Assembly: GCA_945913255.1 (NCBI GenBank)
Contig: CAMEDC010000002.1
Location: forward strand, 1-64,000
DNA from: an uncultured Lachnospiraceae bacterium
Lineage (GTDB): Bacteria; Bacillota; Clostridia; Lachnospirales; Lachnospiraceae
Direction of reading: 5' to 3'
DNA length: 64,000 bases
Shown piece by piece: positions 42,003 to 51,974 of this stretch. Under the pieces are notes generated by a model, which worked only from the letters and a program-made list of their open reading frames with translations, was not told the DNA's origin and ran no database searches. Position numbers and translations under genes: made by a program. How positions within the stretch are numbered: the stretch's first letter is position 1; each line of letters opens with the position of its first letter.

Positions 42003-42056
42003 CTACTATTTTAGTGGGGTTTAGTAGATAATATTATACCGGACGGAATAAGTCAA
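42003..42056 (-). promoter_or_regulatory. metY promoter with dyad overlapping the -10/start region
   Basis: -35 TTGACT, 17 bp, -10 TATTAT; dyad CTACTAAACCCCACTAAAATAGTAG (42003..42027). Confidence 0.6.
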
Positions 42057-42080
42057 GCCGTTTTTGAAAATTTTTCCATA

Positions 42081-42131
42081 AAAAAACCGCCGCCCCGGAG
42101 ATTCTGCAGTTCCCCGGGAATGGCGGTTTTC
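42081..42131. terminator. Bidirectional terminator AAAACCGCC...GGCGGTTTT
   Basis: Stem with flanking A/T runs between the MCP and metY genes. Confidence 0.75.
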
Positions 42132-42160
42132 ATATTTTTTCATTCTGCTATCGTGGCGCA

Positions 42161-43630
42161 TCAGCCTTCCGTCCGCTGTAAATCCTGTGCCATCGCATAA
42201 ATACTCTCCAAAATTTCCTTACAGGATTTCATTGCTTCCACAGTTGTCCCGGAAGTCTTCAAGCCCTCCGTGGAAGAAGCTGCAACCTCTTCGCTGGTAG
42301 CTGATAAATGTGTGATATTTTCGGAAATGACACCGGTAGAGCGTAAAATCTCCTTTATCACGCGCTCTGTATGATTGATGTTTTCGTTTAGTCTGGACAC
42401 ACCTTCATCAATCTTCTCAAACTTTACTTTCGTCTCTTCAATCAGTTCATTCTGTTTTGCAACGGACTCCACAGAATTCTGAATACTCTCATTTGCACGC
42501 TTTGTATCGCTGTTCAATTCCTCGATGATATTGGTGATATTGTTGGAAGCGTCCTTTGTCTGCTCGGATAATTGTCTGATTTCCTCAGCTACTACGGCAA
42601 AGCCTCTTCCTGCCTCACCCGCACGTGCTGCCTCAATCGAAGCATTTAATGCCAGCAGATTTGTCTGGCTGGAAATACTGAGAATCGTTCCCACAAAACT
42701 CTGCACTTCAGCAACCTTCTGTGTCAGGCTTTCGATTACCTCCACGGTAATATCGCTTGCCGTTTCCACATTGTGCGCCTGCTCCTTCAGTTCCCTCACC
42801 ATAGCGGAACCCGCCGCTACATTTTCGCCGGTTCTCTCAGAGGCATCAATCATATTTTTCGTCTCGCTCTCAGCAACATCGGTATGCTGCTGAATGTCCG
42901 CACACATAGTCGCCTGCTCCTGAATGGCTTCTGCAGTACTCTCAGTGCTCTCCGCAATATTTGACATTGCAAAATTGCTTGTTTCCACACTCTGGTTCAG
43001 ACGCTCCAGCATCTCCATTGCCTCTTCGAAATGCCTGGAGATATTATCTGCCACAAGAGCCATCTTTTTGTTGCTTTCCTCCTGTCTCCTGGCTGCATCT
43101 GTAATCGTTTCCATGTTCTCCGCATTATTGCGAATTAACAGTTTTACAATACGCACGGATGCAACACCAATCAGTAAGGAAATGAAAAATGCAAGGAAAA
43201 GCGACTGCTGACCGGATGCATCGGAACTGCTGTAACGGAGCAGAAGTTTCAGCAGGTTTGCCGCAATAATCACAGCATTTCCCACAGCAATGATCCTTAC
43301 ATTCAAAAATACCATTGCTGCAAACAGAACGGGAAATGCGTAGGAAAAGGACAACAGATTGTTATTGAAAAGCACTGTCACCACATATGCCAGAGAAGCG
43401 CTTCCCAACATTACAATACCGCACATCTTCGTGTCTCTCTTCAGGATATAGACCACAGTTGAGACAATCAATGCAAGGACACCTGCTGCAATCTGAATAT
43501 AGTGCGTCCAGCTTCCTCCACCCTCATTGGTAAAGACAAAAAGCAACATTATCAAGACCATATAGCCAAGAATAATTGCAATTACGGGAAATACGGTAGC
43601 ATTCGCTCTCTTATACTGTTCACTGGTCAT
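42161..43630 (-). CDS. Methyl-accepting chemotaxis protein with multi-TM N-terminus
   Basis: [40 protein letters not shown]; about six hydrophobic segments in the first 170 aa. Confidence 0.9.
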   Translation of the reverse strand: MTSEQYKRANATVFPVIAIILGYMVLIMLLFVFTNEGGGSWTHYIQIAAGVLALIVSTVVYILKRDTKMCGIVMLGSASLAYVVTVLFNNNLLSFSYAFPVLFAAMVFLNVRIIAVGNAVIIAANLLKLLLRYSSSDASGQQSLFLAFFISLLIGVASVRIVKLLIRNNAENMETITDAARRQEESNKKMALVADNISRHFEEAMEMLERLNQSVETSNFAMSNIAESTESTAEAIQEQATMCADIQQHTDVAESETKNMIDASERTGENVAAGSAMVRELKEQAHNVETASDITVEVIESLTQKVAEVQSFVGTILSISSQTNLLALNASIEAARAGEAGRGFAVVAEEIRQLSEQTKDASNNITNIIEELNSDTKRANESIQNSVESVAKQNELIEETKVKFEKIDEGVSRLNENINHTERVIKEILRSTGVISENITHLSATSEEVAASSTEGLKTSGTTVEAMKSCKEILESIYAMAQDLQRTEG

Positions 43631-43743
43631 ATTTTTCTCCCTTCAACATCAGAAATTTTCGTCAGCACTGCCAACGGATAAAATAAATTATAGCATGTTT
43701 TGACTTAAATTTACAATATTTCTTCAGGAAATTTTCAGACATT

Positions 43744-45285
43744 TCACAGTTTTTCGAATGCAAAATATTCCGATGTCGTATATCCTTCTTTTGTGCCTCT
43801 TTCATTGATGGCAAAGAGACCTGCCTTCACACCGACCCATCTTCCCGGCGTAGCCTTTGTCACCCTGCCCGCCTGCCGGAAGTTTTTTTCATCCTCACTG
43901 ATTTCAAAACAGATATTTTCTGATTTTTCCACACGCATTCGCAGATAAATCCTGTTTTCCGTCACTACCTCCAGATTTGCCCTGATCTCATCATTCTGTT
44001 CCCAGTTACCGGTTCTCTGCTGCAAAATCAGTTTCCCATCTTTTTTCTGTACTGCCAGTGCCGTATAGCAGCCTCCCAGGGAAATCATACCTGCCACATC
44101 CCCCTCTGTCAGGTTCTCCAGATGCAGACAGGTGGTAATCTGAAATTCCGGTGCGGGCCACTTCTGAAGCAGAAGATTACTGATATCACACAACTGTGTC
44201 TCTTCCTTTGCAGGCTGAGCATACAGGGTCAGCCGATTCTTCTCAAGCTGATACCATTCCTCATGATAATTCGCATTCCACTGCCACTGCAGCCCCAGCT
44301 TCTCTCCCTCAAAGAAATCACTGTCCTCCGGCGCATCCACAGGATAAGTGCCTCCTACATCCGGTTTTTTGTACTGCATCACGGGCTCTCCACATCCGTC
44401 CACATCCTTCACGCCGATTATAGGCCAGTCATTCTCCCATCGCATGGGCTGTAAATGCAGAATTCTCCCCGCATTTCCTACATCCTGGAAATGAAGGAAC
44501 CAGTTCTCACCGCTCGGTGTATCCACCCAGGCTCCCTGGTGAGGGCCGTTCACCGGAGAACCTCCCTGGTGCAGCACGATTTTTTCTTCATAAGGGCCGT
44601 AGATATTTTTGGAACGAAGTACTGTCTGCCAGCCCGGCTTTACGCCTCCGGCAGGTGCAAAAATATAATAATAACCATTTCTCTTATACAGCTTCGGTCC
44701 TTCTATCGTAGGCTGGGTTGCATGCCCGTCATAGATAAACTGTCCGTCGTCCAGTACGCCGGAACAATCGGGCGCAATCGGTGACATATAGAGCATGCTC
44801 TTAAACCCGATTCTACTCCTCGCAAAGGCGGATACCATATACGCCTTTCCGTCATCATCCCAGAACGGGCAGGGATCTATCCATCCTACCACCTTCTTCA
44901 CATAGGAAGGCTCGCTCCACTTTCCCCAGGGATCCGTTGTCTTGCACATCATGATTCCCTCATCCGGCATGGGAATGAAAACGTAATATACCCCTTCGTG
45001 AAAACGAATGGCAGGTGCCCAGGTTCCGCATCCATGAACCGGTTTTTCATAGCATGCAAAGGGCAGCTTTTCCATAACATAATTGATTACCTTCCAGTTC
45101 ACCATATCCTTTGAGTGCAATAACGGCACCGCAGGTGTATTGCAAAAGCTGGATGCAATCAGGAAATAATCTTCCCCGACACGGATGGCATCCGGATCGG
45201 AATAGTCTGTGTACAGTATGGGGTTTTTGTATGTGCCGTCCCCTTGGTCGGCAATCCACATTTTCTGAATTTTTGTCTTATCCAT
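43744..45285 (-). CDS. GH43-family glycosidase (beta-xylosidase/arabinofuranosidase-like)
   Basis: YKNPILYTDYSDPDAIRVGEDYFLIASSF...GWIDPCPFWDDDGKAYMV; start at 45285. Confidence 0.88.
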   Translation of the reverse strand: MDKTKIQKMWIADQGDGTYKNPILYTDYSDPDAIRVGEDYFLIASSFCNTPAVPLLHSKDMVNWKVINYVMEKLPFACYEKPVHGCGTWAPAIRFHEGVYYVFIPMPDEGIMMCKTTDPWGKWSEPSYVKKVVGWIDPCPFWDDDGKAYMVSAFARSRIGFKSMLYMSPIAPDCSGVLDDGQFIYDGHATQPTIEGPKLYKRNGYYYIFAPAGGVKPGWQTVLRSKNIYGPYEEKIVLHQGGSPVNGPHQGAWVDTPSGENWFLHFQDVGNAGRILHLQPMRWENDWPIIGVKDVDGCGEPVMQYKKPDVGGTYPVDAPEDSDFFEGEKLGLQWQWNANYHEEWYQLEKNRLTLYAQPAKEETQLCDISNLLLQKWPAPEFQITTCLHLENLTEGDVAGMISLGGCYTALAVQKKDGKLILQQRTGNWEQNDEIRANLEVVTENRIYLRMRVEKSENICFEISEDEKNFRQAGRVTKATPGRWVGVKAGLFAINERGTKEGYTTSEYFAFEKL

Positions 45286-45368
45286 AGTCTCTCCCTCCCA
45301 GCCGGCTCTATCTGAGAACCGGTTTATCTCTGATACGGAAAGCATATCATATCAGCTTTTTCGTTTCG

Positions 45369-45406
45369 TGCCATTTTTTTAATTTTTTATGCCATTTCTT
45401 GCCATT
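45369..45406. promoter_or_regulatory. Three TGCCAT repeats in GH43/araC intergenic region
   Basis: TGCCAT at 45369, 45390 and 45400 (21- and 10-bp spacing). Confidence 0.45.
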
Positions 45407-45473
45407 CTCTCTCAAAGCATTTATACTGGTAACTATTCAGAGTAACTTATACTGTTTGTAACGGGAGGTTCCC

Positions 45474-46316
45474 ATGAGTTTTTTCTATCAAAACCGCGCT
45501 GAGCGCGTCTGGTTCCACATATCGGAAAACCGCAGTTTTGCGCCCCATCTGCACAGACAGGTGGAACTGCTGCTTGTTCTCGAAGGAATTGTTACCGTCA
45601 CAGCAGACGACGCTGCCTTTCAGTTGTCCGCCGGAGAAGGTGTTATTGTCTTTCCCAACAGACTGCACAGCTTTACTACGCCCGAAAGCAGCCGTATTCT
45701 GATTTGCATTTTTGACAGCAGTTTCTGTCATGCATTCCGGAATTTTTTCCAGAACGACATTCCCGACAATCCACGCTTCCTGTTTCATGCTTTTTCCTGC
45801 CACGGCAGACACGCTTTACAGGAGCTGTTAAAATTGACTTCCGAGTTCGACCAGGCGCTGCGGATGCCGGAAAACATCGTGCTGTACGCTCAGGGCTACC
45901 TCACTCTGCTTCTGACTGACATTTTTGCCGGACTCTCCCTTTCTCCGGAACAGCGAATGAACGAGCCGGAGTTGGAACAACAGTTATTTCTCTACATCGA
46001 CAGCCACTACACCGACAATCTGACGCTGGAATATCTTGCCCGGGAATTCGGTGTCAGTCCTTTTCGCATATCCCGCATTTTTTCCGAAAAGCTTCATACC
46101 TCTTTTCCCCACTATGTAAACTCCAGACGACTGGAGTATGCGAGAGAACTGCTTGCAAATTCAGGGCTTTCCGTCACACGGATTGCACTGGATGCCGGCT
46201 TTGGAAGCGTTCGCACCTTTTTTCGGGAGTTTAAACGTACCTATCTCATCAGTCCCGGCGAATACCGTCGAAACGGTAATGATCCGTCACCCGCAGAATC
46301 TCTTCCCCCGTCTTGA
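45474..46316 (+). CDS. AraC-family transcriptional regulator
   Basis: N-terminal cupin; C-terminal HTH (YLAREFGVSPFRISRIFSEKLHTSFPHYVNSRRLEYARELLANSGLSVTRIALDAGFGSVRTFFREFKRTY). Confidence 0.92.
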   Translation: MSFFYQNRAERVWFHISENRSFAPHLHRQVELLLVLEGIVTVTADDAAFQLSAGEGVIVFPNRLHSFTTPESSRILICIFDSSFCHAFRNFFQNDIPDNPRFLFHAFSCHGRHALQELLKLTSEFDQALRMPENIVLYAQGYLTLLLTDIFAGLSLSPEQRMNEPELEQQLFLYIDSHYTDNLTLEYLAREFGVSPFRISRIFSEKLHTSFPHYVNSRRLEYARELLANSGLSVTRIALDAGFGSVRTFFREFKRTYLISPGEYRRNGNDPSPAESLPPS

Positions 46317-46839
46317 CAGATTCTGTGGCAGTCATCTGTACATCACTGCCGTAGACGCTGCTCTCCAGTCTGACTGATATGTCGGAAGAGCATCCCTCCG
46401 CCTCCAGCCCGCATCGGTCAAATTCCAGAAGCAGCTTTCCCTTTCCCACAATTTCATTCTGAATAATTCTGGGTCTGTAGTACCGTGCAAGCATCTCATC
46501 CTTCGCTTCCCCCACCCGAATATCCAGTTCCGCTCCAAACTCTGTCCGAAAAAGGAACTCATTTCCCATGGGAAACAGTTTTGTAATTTTTCCGCCTGCC
46601 GGCGCATACAGTTTATCTTCCCGGGGTGTTATTACCACCAGCGGATGTTCTCCTTCCTGCATACAGGCTATCTCGCCCGAAACAGGGCTTCCCACAGACC
46701 AGAAAGTAACGCTCTCCTTCTCACCGTGTCTTTCTTTTTTTTCATATGCAAGACTTTCTCTGCTTTGTCTGCCCATACAAAAGCCCGCTAAAAAGCCTGC
46801 TGCCGTAAGCAGTACAATACCCCAAAAACTCCATATCAC
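46249..46839 (-). CDS. Membrane-anchored EIIA(Glc)-like domain protein lacking the phosphoryl-transfer histidines
   Basis: TM helix WGIVLLTAAGFLAGFCMG, then SPVSGEI...APAGGKITKLFPMGNEFLFRTEFGAELDIRVGEAKDE...GKGKLLLEFD. Confidence 0.7.
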   Translation of the reverse strand: MIWSFWGIVLLTAAGFLAGFCMGRQSRESLAYEKKERHGEKESVTFWSVGSPVSGEIACMQEGEHPLVVITPREDKLYAPAGGKITKLFPMGNEFLFRTEFGAELDIRVGEAKDEMLARYYRPRIIQNEIVGKGKLLLEFDRCGLEAEGCSSDISVRLESSVYGSDVQMTATESVKTGEEILRVTDHYRFDGIRRD

Positions 46840-46912
46840 TTTCTGTCAAACCTCCTGTCTCATCTCATTTTTTCCCGCTAAAACAACATTTATTCTCACC
46901 AAAAAATAATTG

Positions 46913-47080
46913 TTGACATTTCGCAAAAAATGGTGCTATACTACAGCTGTATTCTAAATGAAAGTCATTGAACTCACATATTTTTGTAAGTCATTGCTAC
47001 TTTGATGATGGTTTACAAAAATATGTGATTTTTTTGTCCTACGTTTTAGAATCACTATTTTTATGAAGGAGGTACCACAA
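46913..47080 (+). promoter_or_regulatory. cspA promoter and structured 5' leader
   Basis: -35 TTGACA (46913), 18 bp, -10 TATACT (46937). Perfect 16-bp inverted repeat 46974..46989/47013..47028; outer stem ATTCTAAA 46951..46958/TTTAGAAT 47045..47052; SD AAGGAGG ~47066. Confidence 0.75.
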
Positions 47081-47296
47081 ATGAACAACGGTACAGTTAA
47101 ATGGTTCAATGCACAGAAGGGCTATGGTTTCATCACCAACGATGCAACCGGCGAGGAAGTATTCGTACATTTCTCCGCTATCAACGCTGAGGGCTTCAAG
47201 TCCCTGGAAGAGGGCCAGAAGGTTACTTTCGATACCGAGACTGATCCTCAGAACAGCAGCAAGGTTCGTGCAACCAACGTTACTGTAGTAGCATAA
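47081..47296 (+). CDS. Cold-shock protein (CspA family)
   Basis: [34 protein letters not shown] (RNP1/RNP2). Confidence 0.96.
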   Translation: MNNGTVKWFNAQKGYGFITNDATGEEVFVHFSAINAEGFKSLEEGQKVTFDTETDPQNSSKVRATNVTVVA

Positions 47297-47321
47297 TTGC
47301 TTCTGAACGATAACGAACATC

Positions 47322-47358
47322 AAAAAGAGCATCGGGCATAAGCCCGGTGCTCTTTTTT
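47322..47358 (+). terminator. Rho-independent terminator of cspA
   Basis: AAAAAGAGCATCGGGCATAAGCCCGGTGCTCTTTTTT. Confidence 0.9.
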
Positions 47359-47398
47359 CCATGCGCCCCATAACGCACGTTTCACCCCCTATTGCTTT

Positions 47399-48625
47399 TT
47401 ATCTATGTACCACATTGTTGTTTTTTCTATATACCACAAGAAGAAATCCCCCATAAAAGCAAAGAATTGCCGTCGGGAAAATGATGCGGCAGACACCAAA
47501 GCCCGCAGCCTCCACCAGATTTCCGAAAACAGCATTAAAAGCAATGTCAAACAACGTACCGATGCTGATAACCATCCCTGTCACAGTGGCAATGATGTCT
47601 TTCGGGAAAAGCTCCTGCAAAAGCAGTACAATTGTAGGGTAAAGAATCGAAATAAAAATACCGCTGATACCCAGAATCCAGATACCCTCTTTTCCGAGTA
47701 AGATACCCAGAAGATAAACCGCCGTTCCCAACCCTCCCAGTATCATAATGCTTTTCCGGGTTCCCAGCTTCTGTACCAGCGGTGCCATCAAAAGTCTTCC
47801 CACCGTCATGGTCCCGAAAAACAATGAAACACCGGTGCTCGCACTGCCGGCACTCAGTCCCAGTCCCTGTGTACAGTACATAAACCACCAGTTCATAATA
47901 CCATGCTCCGCCACAAAGTAGAATCCGAATACCAGACCCATAGCAAGAACCAGACCACTCATACAGGTACGGAAGCTTTTCCCGACAGCGGTTTCCGATG
48001 CACTGTCTTTCTCCGCACTGCAAGCTTCGCCGGTATTTTCCGAAACGCTTCGAAACTTCGTCAGCCCCAACAACACCAGGCTCACTACCCCAATCAGTGA
48101 AAGTCCCAGACAAATCCTGCGATAATCATCATACCCGGTGACAAATGTGCCCGTCAGCTTCTGATTTCCACTGGTACCAATACCCTGGATGAAAAACAGA
48201 ATATTGATATAGAGTCCCGCCATTGCCCCAAAAAAGAAGGGTGAAAGAATATTCATCATGGTGTTCATCAACGTGGATGCACCCATGCTGATAAACATTC
48301 CAATCAGCAAACCGATGTAATTGTCTGTACATACAAAAATCACCTGTGCCGCTGTCCAAAGTCCCAGAATTCCCATACAGGCTTTTTTCCTGTCAAACCT
48401 GTCCGCAGCGTTCCCGCCAAGCAGCATAAACAACAAATTTCCAATATAGCTCACTGTGACAATCAAGGATACCTGCGGTTTGGTCAGCGCCAGCTCCTGC
48501 TCAAAAACAGCGGAAAAAACACCCCTGTTGGAGTCGCTGATACCAAGTCCTATCATAATTAGCATAAATACCAAAAATATCAGTTTTTGATTCCGGTTCC
48601 CTTTCATTTTCCGTTTCCTCGTCAA
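47399..48625 (-). CDS. MFS transporter
   Basis: 408 aa, ~12 TM; GNAADRFDRKKACMG cytoplasmic loop motif. Confidence 0.85.
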   Translation of the reverse strand: MTRKRKMKGNRNQKLIFLVFMLIMIGLGISDSNRGVFSAVFEQELALTKPQVSLIVTVSYIGNLLFMLLGGNAADRFDRKKACMGILGLWTAAQVIFVCTDNYIGLLIGMFISMGASTLMNTMMNILSPFFFGAMAGLYINILFFIQGIGTSGNQKLTGTFVTGYDDYRRICLGLSLIGVVSLVLLGLTKFRSVSENTGEACSAEKDSASETAVGKSFRTCMSGLVLAMGLVFGFYFVAEHGIMNWWFMYCTQGLGLSAGSASTGVSLFFGTMTVGRLLMAPLVQKLGTRKSIMILGGLGTAVYLLGILLGKEGIWILGISGIFISILYPTIVLLLQELFPKDIIATVTGMVISIGTLFDIAFNAVFGNLVEAAGFGVCRIIFPTAILCFYGGFLLVVYRKNNNVVHR

Positions 48626-49293
48626 TCCAACATTTCCTCTTCAATCTGCCGCTTCCAGTCTTTCACGCGCCCCACAATCACCTGTTCCAGTTGTTTCCAT
48701 GGAATCAGCACATCCTCCGCCCTGTGAAGCTGTGGGTATTCCTCCACGAACTCCCAGGTAGGTGTAAAGGCATGTCTTTCGCGGATATATTGTTCCACTT
48801 TTCGGTCAAAATCCTCATCCGTACTCAATCTGTCCTCAAACATGGGTGCAATCAGAAGGCCGTCACTTCCTGCATGCTCCCTGCAGCACCCGTTTCTGTC
48901 CAGGGCAAGCTGAAAATAATGAGGATTCGGCATAAAAGCATGCTTTCCCGGCTGCACGTACAGCACCGGATGCGTCCCTTCAAATTCTGTCTCTCCGGGA
49001 ATCAGCCCATTGAGGAACTTACCGTGAAAGCTGCAAATCAGCCCCACAATATCTCCCTTGCTGTCCACTCGCACAAACGCATGTTCCAGATCATAAAGAT
49101 GCTGAATATCAAAATCGTAATAAAAGGCGTACTCAATCACACTCTCCCCCGGCTCCATCTCGAGAAAAAGTCTGCAGGAATGACTTTGCGCCTTCTGATG
49201 AAACACCGTATAGCCTACCGCTACCAATGGATACGGCTCTGCCCTGTCATACTTCAAATGAGGAACATATTTTTCCACAAATGCTTCAATCAT
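48622..49293 (-). CDS. Hypothetical protein (223 aa; weak NPP1/Vps62-like flavour)
   Basis: EYAFYYDFDIQHLYDLEHAFVRVDSKGDIVGLICSFHGKF; ATGA-coupled to the MFS gene. Confidence 0.4.
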   Translation of the reverse strand: MIEAFVEKYVPHLKYDRAEPYPLVAVGYTVFHQKAQSHSCRLFLEMEPGESVIEYAFYYDFDIQHLYDLEHAFVRVDSKGDIVGLICSFHGKFLNGLIPGETEFEGTHPVLYVQPGKHAFMPNPHYFQLALDRNGCCREHAGSDGLLIAPMFEDRLSTDEDFDRKVEQYIRERHAFTPTWEFVEEYPQLHRAEDVLIPWKQLEQVIVGRVKDWKRQIEEEMLD

Positions 49294-50957
49294 TTCTTTT
49301 CAAACTGACTCCTTTTGTTTCGGATTTCTATCGTATGGTCAAAGGCTGTATAGTCAGTGAGATACAGCGTTGCAGCCCCCACTGTTTTTGCCTCACTGTC
49401 CTCCTTCCCCTCTGTGAAGTGGTGTTCGCCAAAGCAGGGACCCACTATCAGAGCGTCCTCACCATTGCCCACCTCGGTATATCCCTTCTTTATCACCAGT
49501 ACCTCGCTGCCGGAAAGCGGCATGTCCATATACTCATTTGTCAGGAAATTCACCCCTGTAAATGCCAGTTCAATTCTCCAGGGTGCTCCTTCCACACCGG
49601 AAGTTTTCACACGGATATCTGCCCCGTTCTCCACTTCCTTCACCCATACATCAATCTGCATGTCCGGACCCAGCTTTTTATCTCTGGAAGCATTATCCAT
49701 TTTCCACCAGTCACTTGTCTCCGGTTTTTCGGCAAACGGAAGGTAATACCAGCCCCGCATGGTCTGCGTCAGATGATATTCTTTCTCCGACAGTCGCTCC
49801 ATTTTCTCGCTCCGAAACGCCCGGTGCTCACAAAAACTTCCAGCCACCTTCATCTCCAGCTTCATGGTTCCATTGTGCAGATAAAAGAAATTGGATTTTC
49901 CGTTCATAACCGTCCAGGTAAACCGTCCCTGTTGTCCTCTGGCAATGCCGGATTCCTCGTAATAAACCGCAAAATCGGGACGAATATAGCTCCCTTCATA
50001 TTCCAGACTGCGATACTGGGGATAAAGCATATACCAAATCAGGAAATCAGGGGATGTGATATGCTTTTTGTCCACAATTTCAAAAATGGAATTACACATC
50101 TGCAGGAATTCCGGAATCTCGTATTTGACGCCCATGCGCAGATATTCCATGTAATAATCTTTCGGGAATACCAGCCTGTCCTTGTCAAAACGGGTAGAAT
50201 TGGCAGTAAACACGCTGTCGTCCGGCTCCCAGTAGGTCAGCATCATTTTCAGATTACGTACAGCATTTTTCTCGTAGGAATCATCTCCCGTTGCTTCGGA
50301 CAACATAATCATGGCATCGTTGTTGATGCGGTTATAGTTTCCGGCAGATTTCTCCGCAAATTCTCCGTCCTCATTACAGTCGATACCTTCGTTCAGATAG
50401 ACATAAGCCGCTTTTTCCATCTCCTTGCACGCAAACAGCCTGCTGCATAGCATCAGCACAGAAGCGATAGCCCAGCGATGGTTCGGCGTATGGAAGCCGC
50501 CCTCTAAAAGTCCATAAGCGCCTGAACGCACAATCGTCTCCACCTGTTCCAAAATTGCCTGCTCCCCATCGGGCAGGTTATCCTTCGTTGCCTTTCCTGC
50601 AAGGTATTGATAGACAGGAAGCAGCTTTTTAATGCAGAAAGCAGTATCGGGCGCCGAGGAAAAGTTGCAGGTTATATAATCAAAAAGCCCGTTTTCGTGC
50701 TGCACCCTTCTCACATAGGACAGTCCCAGTAGAATTCTCTCCAAAACCAGATGGTCATGGTAATATGCCGTATCCTCATTGCAGTACGCCGCTATCATAG
50801 ACGCAACACGATAAATGGCAAATTTCGCCTGCACAATTCCCGTAGGATCGGCAAATCCTCCATATCTTGGGCTTTCTTTGTCCAGTATCTGAATCTGTAA
50901 GGACTTTACTACCCTGTCCTGCGTATCCTGAATCATTTTTCTGTAATGTTTTTCCAT
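49290..50957 (-). CDS. Putative (alpha/alpha)6-barrel carbohydrate-active enzyme (possibly GH154/heparinase-like)
   Basis: TPNHRWAIASVLMLCSRLF...YLNEGIDCNEDGEFAEKSAGNYNRINNDAMIMLSEATGD...FTANSTRFDKD; family assignment from memory of motifs only. Confidence 0.45.
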   Translation of the reverse strand: MEKHYRKMIQDTQDRVVKSLQIQILDKESPRYGGFADPTGIVQAKFAIYRVASMIAAYCNEDTAYYHDHLVLERILLGLSYVRRVQHENGLFDYITCNFSSAPDTAFCIKKLLPVYQYLAGKATKDNLPDGEQAILEQVETIVRSGAYGLLEGGFHTPNHRWAIASVLMLCSRLFACKEMEKAAYVYLNEGIDCNEDGEFAEKSAGNYNRINNDAMIMLSEATGDDSYEKNAVRNLKMMLTYWEPDDSVFTANSTRFDKDRLVFPKDYYMEYLRMGVKYEIPEFLQMCNSIFEIVDKKHITSPDFLIWYMLYPQYRSLEYEGSYIRPDFAVYYEESGIARGQQGRFTWTVMNGKSNFFYLHNGTMKLEMKVAGSFCEHRAFRSEKMERLSEKEYHLTQTMRGWYYLPFAEKPETSDWWKMDNASRDKKLGPDMQIDVWVKEVENGADIRVKTSGVEGAPWRIELAFTGVNFLTNEYMDMPLSGSEVLVIKKGYTEVGNGEDALIVGPCFGEHHFTEGKEDSEAKTVGAATLYLTDYTAFDHTIEIRNKRSQFEKK

Positions 50958-51002
50958 TTTTCTTTTTCTGCCGCACCCGGCAGTTTTTCCTCCCTTTCCC
51001 TT

Positions 51003-51956
51003 TTACTCCCTGCACAGAAACAGTTTTGCCGCACCGATAATGCCTGCGTCATTGTCCAGCTTTGCCACCACAAGCTTCGTGTTTTCCGTGGAATATCTGG
51101 AGTATATTTTATTTCTCATCTTTTCCCGGACCAGCGGAACCAGAATGTCCCCCGACCTGCTGATTCCCCCGCCTATGCACAGAAGTTCCGGCTGCAGAAA
51201 GTTGACAATATTGGCAAGTCCCTCGCTCAGATATTCCGCATATTCCTCCACGACACGGATCGCCGTCTTATCACCGGCACGCACCGCATCAAACACCAGC
51301 TGCCCGTTTATTTTGTCAGGGTTCCCGTCACAGAGTTCCCAAAGCAGACTTTTTTTCTTTTTCTCCATGGCTTCTCTGCTCTGCGCGATCAGCGCTTCCG
51401 CAGAAGCATATGCCTCCAGACACCCCCGCCTGCCGCAGTTACAGGGAATTCCATCGTACCGTATCGTCATATGCCCCAGCTCGGCTGCCGCATAGTTTAT
51501 ACCCCGAACAAGCTTTCCGTTCATAATAATACCGCCTCCGACACCCGTCCCCAGAGTCACCATCACAAAGGAATCCGGCTTCTTTTTAAAGCACAGGTAT
51601 TCTCCCCATGCCGCCGCATTGGCATCATTTTCAAAATATACCTTTTTGGAAGTCTGTCCCTGCAACAGCTGCCGTATATTTCCCTGACAGTTCGGCAGAT
51701 TATTGGCGTATTCAATCCTTCCCGTCTTCCGGTTTGCCGTCCCCGGCACTCCTACTCCGATGGAATGTACCCGTCTCTCCGAAATACCGCTCTCCGCAAG
51801 CAGTTCCCTTGCCAGTTTTACCAGCTGTTTCGATATGGCCTTTGCCGTCAGTTCCCTGTCAGTTGCAATGGTCTTTCTCGCCACGATTTTACAATTTCTG
51901 TCAACAATTCCGGCAGTGATACCTGTTCCGCCCACATCAATTCCGATATCATACAC
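51003..51956 (-). CDS. ROK-family sugar kinase
   Basis: IGIDVGGTGITAGIVD, TLGTGVGGGIIMNGKL, CNCGRRGCLEAYAS zinc motif. Confidence 0.93.
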   Translation of the reverse strand: MYDIGIDVGGTGITAGIVDRNCKIVARKTIATDRELTAKAISKQLVKLARELLAESGISERRVHSIGVGVPGTANRKTGRIEYANNLPNCQGNIRQLLQGQTSKKVYFENDANAAAWGEYLCFKKKPDSFVMVTLGTGVGGGIIMNGKLVRGINYAAAELGHMTIRYDGIPCNCGRRGCLEAYASAEALIAQSREAMEKKKKSLLWELCDGNPDKINGQLVFDAVRAGDKTAIRVVEEYAEYLSEGLANIVNFLQPELLCIGGGISRSGDILVPLVREKMRNKIYSRYSTENTKLVVAKLDNDAGIIGAAKLFLCRE

Positions 51957-51974
51957 GCCTGTCTCACCCCGTTT

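Noticed and set aside
41972-42060. Possible SAM riboswitch upstream of metY
   Set aside because: The leader is too short and lacks SAM-box conserved elements; a protein-operator dyad is a better explanation.
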